Origin: Caryophanales bacterium UBA6380
Lineage (GTDB): Bacteria; Bacillota_I; Bacilli_A; RFN20; CAG-826
Direction: 5' to 3'
Length of the DNA: 64,000 bases
Assembly: GCA_002438785.1 (NCBI GenBank)
Contig: DJQS01000013.1
Coordinates: 1 to 64,000 of the forward strand
The notes under the pieces were generated by a model. That model did no database searches and was not told where the DNA came from. It worked only from the letters and a program-made list of their open reading frames with translations. Shown here piece after piece: positions 60,757 through 64,000 of the stretch. Position 1 is the first letter of the stretch, and each line of letters opens with the position of its first letter. A program made the translations under genes and the position numbers.

Positions 60757-62578
60757 AAATAAATATAAAAAATATTTGGTATTGCCTTTCTTATTAACAT
60801 TATTAGTTGGATGTAATAGTAATAAAAATAATGGAGATGATATGATTGATAATCGAAATTTAAATGCTATTGATTATGCTTTTGCTAATTTATGCGGAGA
60901 AGATGCTTTAGGAAGAGTAGTAAAAAGAATTAATAATGTTAAAACATATAAAACACGTTATGTTGGATTATGGTATAGTGTTTGGCTCGGTGGACATAAA
61001 AATGCTCAAACTGGGATATATGATATAACTAAACTAGAAGAAACTAGTGAAGGAAGATTAGCTTTAGAATCATTAGAGAGTAATTCTATGTCTAAAATTA
61101 ATGAATTCCATTTTTGGGGTGAACCACTTTATGGATATTATGATTCAAAAGATCCATTTGTAATTACTCGTCATCTTGAATTATTTATTAATGCGGGAAT
61201 TGATTATTTATGTATTGACGCAACTAATGACGTTGTTTATAGTGATGCTACTTATCAATTGTTAGATATTTTAATGGATTTTATGTCGCAAGGATATAAT
61301 GTTCCTAAAATAATGTTTTATACAAATAGTCATAGTGGTATTACTGTTCAAAAGTTGTGGGATAAGTTTTATCAAAGTGGAAAATATAATCAAGTAATGT
61401 TTTCACCTAATGGTAAACCGATGATTATAGGTATCACTAGAAATAATAATAAAGCTAGTGATCAAACAAAATACCCTAATGTTTATAATTTTAATGATAA
61501 TGATTATATTAAAGATGAATATTTAAATAAATTTGATGTTAAAGAAAGTGAATGGCCTAATGGCGATCATAATGATAATAGTATTCCCTGGATGAGTTGG
61601 GTTTATCCTCAACAAGTACATAAAAATACAAATTCAATATGCATTGATGTTGCACAACATTCCCATAATGTAATTTATGTTTCTAGTAAAGATCCTGAGT
61701 GTCATCGAGGGTATAATAATATAACTAAAAAGGTTGAAGGTGATTATAAAGATGGATTATCCTTTCAACAAATGTGGGATACGGCATTATTAGATAAAGA
61801 TAATAACATTAATAATGTATTAGTTACTTCCTTTAATGAATGGATGGCTATTAAACAACCAAATGGAACTTTCGTTGACGTTTATGACAAAGAATATTCT
61901 AGAGATATTGAAATGATGAAAGGTGGATATGGTGATAATTACTATATGCAGCTTGTTAAAAATGTTCGTGAATTTAAATACGATAATTATATTAAATATG
62001 ATAAAGAAGAATATAGTGTCGATATTTCTAATGGTGTTAGTCCTATTTGGAATGTAATTAAATCTCATTATCAAGATATTACAGGAGATAGTTTAAATAG
62101 AGATTTTAGTGGAGCTGTAGATGGGCTTAATTATAAATTAGATTCAAAAAGAAATGATATTAAATTAGTTAAAGTAACTCATGATGTGGATAACATTTAT
62201 TTCTATATAGAATGTAATGAAAATATAACAAAATATGATGGTTCTGCAAAGAATTACATGAATATCTTATTAAAAACAAAAGATTCTGATAAAAATTTTA
62301 TGGGTTGTAATGTTTTAATTAATAGAAACATTAGTGGTAATTTTGGAAGTGTAGAAATCTCAAATGGAGGTTATAACTTTACTGAAGTAGATAAGTGTGA
62401 ATTTTATATTAATGATAATGTCATGCAAGTTAAAATTCCTAGAAAGAATATCGAAACTAATAAAGCTTGTGATTTAGAATTTAAAGTATTTGATAATGTT
62501 TTAGATCCAAGTGATGAAATGGAGTATTACGTTAGTGGAGATGTAATGCCTTTAGGTAGACTTAGATATGGGTATTAA
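60746..62578 (+). CDS. GH71/99-like lipoprotein, tandem paralogue
   Basis: 610 residues, lipobox LLVGC. Same architecture as the preceding gene: YVGLWYSVWLGGH, FHFWGEPLYGYYDSKDPFVITRH, GIDYLCIDATND, VTSFNEWMAIK, then the shared phrase EYSRDIEMMKGGYGDNYYMQL and a CBM9-like end (YYVSGDVMPLGRLRYGY). The barrel segment between about 245 and 340 differs in length from its sister, so substrate subsites may differ. The start ATG lies within the last codons of the previous gene (11-base overlap), implying coupled translation. Confidence 0.68.
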   Translation: MDIKNKYKKYLVLPFLLTLLVGCNSNKNNGDDMIDNRNLNAIDYAFANLCGEDALGRVVKRINNVKTYKTRYVGLWYSVWLGGHKNAQTGIYDITKLEETSEGRLALESLESNSMSKINEFHFWGEPLYGYYDSKDPFVITRHLELFINAGIDYLCIDATNDVVYSDATYQLLDILMDFMSQGYNVPKIMFYTNSHSGITVQKLWDKFYQSGKYNQVMFSPNGKPMIIGITRNNNKASDQTKYPNVYNFNDNDYIKDEYLNKFDVKESEWPNGDHNDNSIPWMSWVYPQQVHKNTNSICIDVAQHSHNVIYVSSKDPECHRGYNNITKKVEGDYKDGLSFQQMWDTALLDKDNNINNVLVTSFNEWMAIKQPNGTFVDVYDKEYSRDIEMMKGGYGDNYYMQLVKNVREFKYDNYIKYDKEEYSVDISNGVSPIWNVIKSHYQDITGDSLNRDFSGAVDGLNYKLDSKRNDIKLVKVTHDVDNIYFYIECNENITKYDGSAKNYMNILLKTKDSDKNFMGCNVLINRNISGNFGSVEISNGGYNFTEVDKCEFYINDNVMQVKIPRKNIETNKACDLEFKVFDNVLDPSDEMEYYVSGDVMPLGRLRYGY

Positions 62579-62591
62579 ATTCATTTTAATG

Positions 62592-62620
62592 TTGACAATT
62601 ATATACAAGGGACGTTTTAA
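62592..62620 (+). promoter_or_regulatory. Possible promoter upstream of the terminal surface-protein gene
   Basis: TTGACA (62592-62597) is a consensus -35. The hexamer 17 bases on is only TTTTAA (62615-62620), so the -10 is weak. The rest of the 166-base gap shows no gene; SD AAAGGAG precedes the ATG at 62745. Confidence 0.4.
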
Positions 62621-62744
62621 AAAGGATTTATAAAATCGGATGAAAATACTACTTCTTATTAAATCTCTATTCTTGATGAAAAGGGAGTAATAACAAGCTT
62701 AAAAGTATTTAAATTATAGATAGATAATTAAAGGAGAAAAAATA

Positions 62745-64000
62745 ATGAAAAAGTTATCAATTCTAACGTTATCAGTATCAGCAATATTATTACTTGCTAA
62801 TACTAGTCAAACTGCTTCAAATGAAGCACTTAGTAGAACTATGAAATATAGTGATACTGTTTTAAAAGTAGCTGGAGATAATACTGATGTAACAGTTTCT
62901 CAAGTTGTTACTAGTAATTCTGGATGGACTGCTAATAGTAATATGGGCGTATTCATTCAATTAAATAATATTACTAAAAGTAATGGTTTTGGTGTTTTTT
63001 GTAACGCTGAATTAGTCAATGATAATATTCATATGTATGATAAGTATGGTGATGAAACACCATTACTTTATAAAGTTGAAGGACAAGGGAATGGCTTTCT
63101 CATAAATAGAACTAAAGGTGCTAATTATAATAATCAAATTGTTAAAATTCCTGCTAATTTAAAGGTTAAAATGGGAAATCCATATGCTAGCACAAACGAT
63201 TATCTTGATGAAACAATTACTGTTACAGAAGAAGCTTTATATATCTGTAAACTTGCTGATGGAGAATATGGAGCTTGGGAGAAATTAGTCAATCCTACTT
63301 CAATTACCCTAGATAAAGAAGATTTAACTTTAAAGGTTAATGGAACTTCTAAATTAACGGCTAAAGTTGAAGGAACTACAAATGGTACTTTGTTTTATAA
63401 AAGTAGTAATACTAATGTAGCAACAGTTGATGAAGAAGGAAATATAGTTGCTAAAGGAAAAGGTGAAGCTACTATTACTGCTAATTGTGGAACAATTAAA
63501 AAATCAATTAAAGTTAGTGTAACAAGTGATGAACCAAGTGTTCAAACGGGTATTAAAATTATTAAAGGTAAGACTATTGAAATTTATAAAGGTGAAAATT
63601 ATTCACTAAGCGATTTAAAAGTTGTTAAGGTTTATAACGATAATCCTGAAGGTGAAGAAGTGACTTTAACTAGCGATATGATTAGTGGAACTTTCGATAA
63701 TAACAAAGCCGGAACATATACATTAACTATTACTAGCGGAGAATTTAGTGATACTTTTACTATTACAGTTAAAGATGCAGGTGTTATTGGCGTAAAAGAA
63801 TTAAAAAAAGGTTATAATTTTTGGAAATAACTCTGGATGGGGTGATTTCTATTTACAAACTGATGCTCCAAATGTTGGTACCCAATGGCTAAATATTAAA
63901 GGTGAAGCTTTTAATAATTTAAATAAATACATTAAAGTTAATGGTAAATCAGGTGCCCTATCAAATGTTAAATGTTTTCATGGCGTACGTTATGAATTTT
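62745..64000 (+). pseudogene. Ig-like surface protein, frameshifted and cut by the window edge
   Basis: Signal peptide without lipobox Cys (LSVSAILLLANTSQTAS). An N-terminal beta domain (about 25-180), a BIG2-like Ig domain (about 183-263, VNPTSITLDKEDLTL then VATVDEEGNIVAKGKGEATITA) and a second Ig-like domain (about 268-350) follow. The frame stops at 63828-63830, but the +1 frame goes on without interruption to 64000 (FGNNSGWGDFYLQTD, then NVGTQWLNIKGEAF). The switch falls in a run of five T (63818-63822); four T would read KKGYNFGNNSGWGDF continuously. So the gene is probably one long protein with a homopolymer error or slippage site, running past the window. Likely a glycan-binding surface protein. 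Confidence 0.7.

Noticed and set aside
62640..62695. 16-codon small gene starting ATGAAAATACTACTT
   Set aside because: No Shine-Dalgarno, no conserved feature, and it lies in the leader of the next gene.
1..64000. Mycoplasma-type genetic code (TGA = Trp)
   Set aside because: TGA ends several intact genes (33324, 39321, 43471) at natural domain ends, and Trp is encoded by TGG throughout.
1..64000. CRISPR array or tandem DNA repeats
   Set aside because: Repeated AAT/GAT/TTA triplets come from Asn/Asp/Leu-rich coding sequence; no evenly spaced direct repeats with unique spacers were seen.

Overview
The window is about 64 kb of very AT-rich DNA with Asn/Lys/Ile/Asp-rich proteins, many lipoproteins (an [LIV]-x-x-C lipobox after a short hydrophobic segment), Shine-Dalgarno starts mixed with apparently leaderless genes, and anaerobic fermentation genes (pflB, pflA, lactate dehydrogenase). 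TGA is used as a normal stop (for example at 33324, 39321 and 43471), so the code is standard, not the mycoplasma one. Together this suggests an uncultured gut or rumen member of the Bacilli/Erysipelotrichia close to the former Mollicutes-like clades. That assignment is inferred from gene style only; no rRNA gene is present.

Layout. 1-1.7 kb is an insertion-sequence junction: the 3' part of an IS21-family element (istA tail, istB), a tRNA-Leu-like mosaic and a decayed IS3-family element. 1.8-3.3 kb holds a small membrane protein and an alpha/beta hydrolase. 3.8-9.1 kb encodes two large lipoproteins, one with LamG-like modules plus an SGNH esterase, the other with duplicated lectin-like modules. 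9.7-14.6 kb is an unusual three-gene cassette: a surface protein with a short collagen-like stretch, a membrane-anchored McrB-like AAA+ ATPase, and a DUF2357-like protein ending in a zinc ribbon. 15.1-20.5 kb carries a modular cell-surface lipoprotein, a LacI-type regulator and a MATE transporter.

20.6-45.3 kb is a nearly continuous plus-strand carbohydrate-utilisation cluster: a SASA/CE6-type esterase, five GH43 proteins (one strongly endo-arabinanase-like), a GH2 enzyme, SGNH esterases, Ig-like/LamG-like lipoproteins, a complete sugar ABC importer (binding protein, two permeases) and an MsmK/UgpC-type ATPase swollen to 895 residues by two large insertions. 45.3-54.1 kb is housekeeping: methyltransferase, nitroreductase, ZIP transporter, pflB-pflA, ldh, lgt, a CPBP protease and a DeoR-family repressor. 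54.4-62.6 kb is a second saccharide operon: SGNH lipoprotein, a second importer without its own ATPase, and two tandem GH71/99-like lipoproteins. The window ends inside an Ig-like surface protein.

Working model (inference): surface lipoprotein enzymes deacetylate and cut a branched arabinose-containing polysaccharide such as pectic arabinan or arabinoxylan. Two importers, probably sharing the single large ATPase, take up the oligosaccharides. Cytoplasmic GH43 and GH2 enzymes finish degradation, and sugars flow to lactate and formate. Three near-identical cre/LacI-type operators (15095, 27908, 54420), each at a promoter, tie the 15, 28 and 54 kb units into one regulon.

Two genes (binding protein at 55.7 kb, surface protein at 62.7 kb) appear broken by a one-base change in a homopolymer, which could be assembly error or phase variation.
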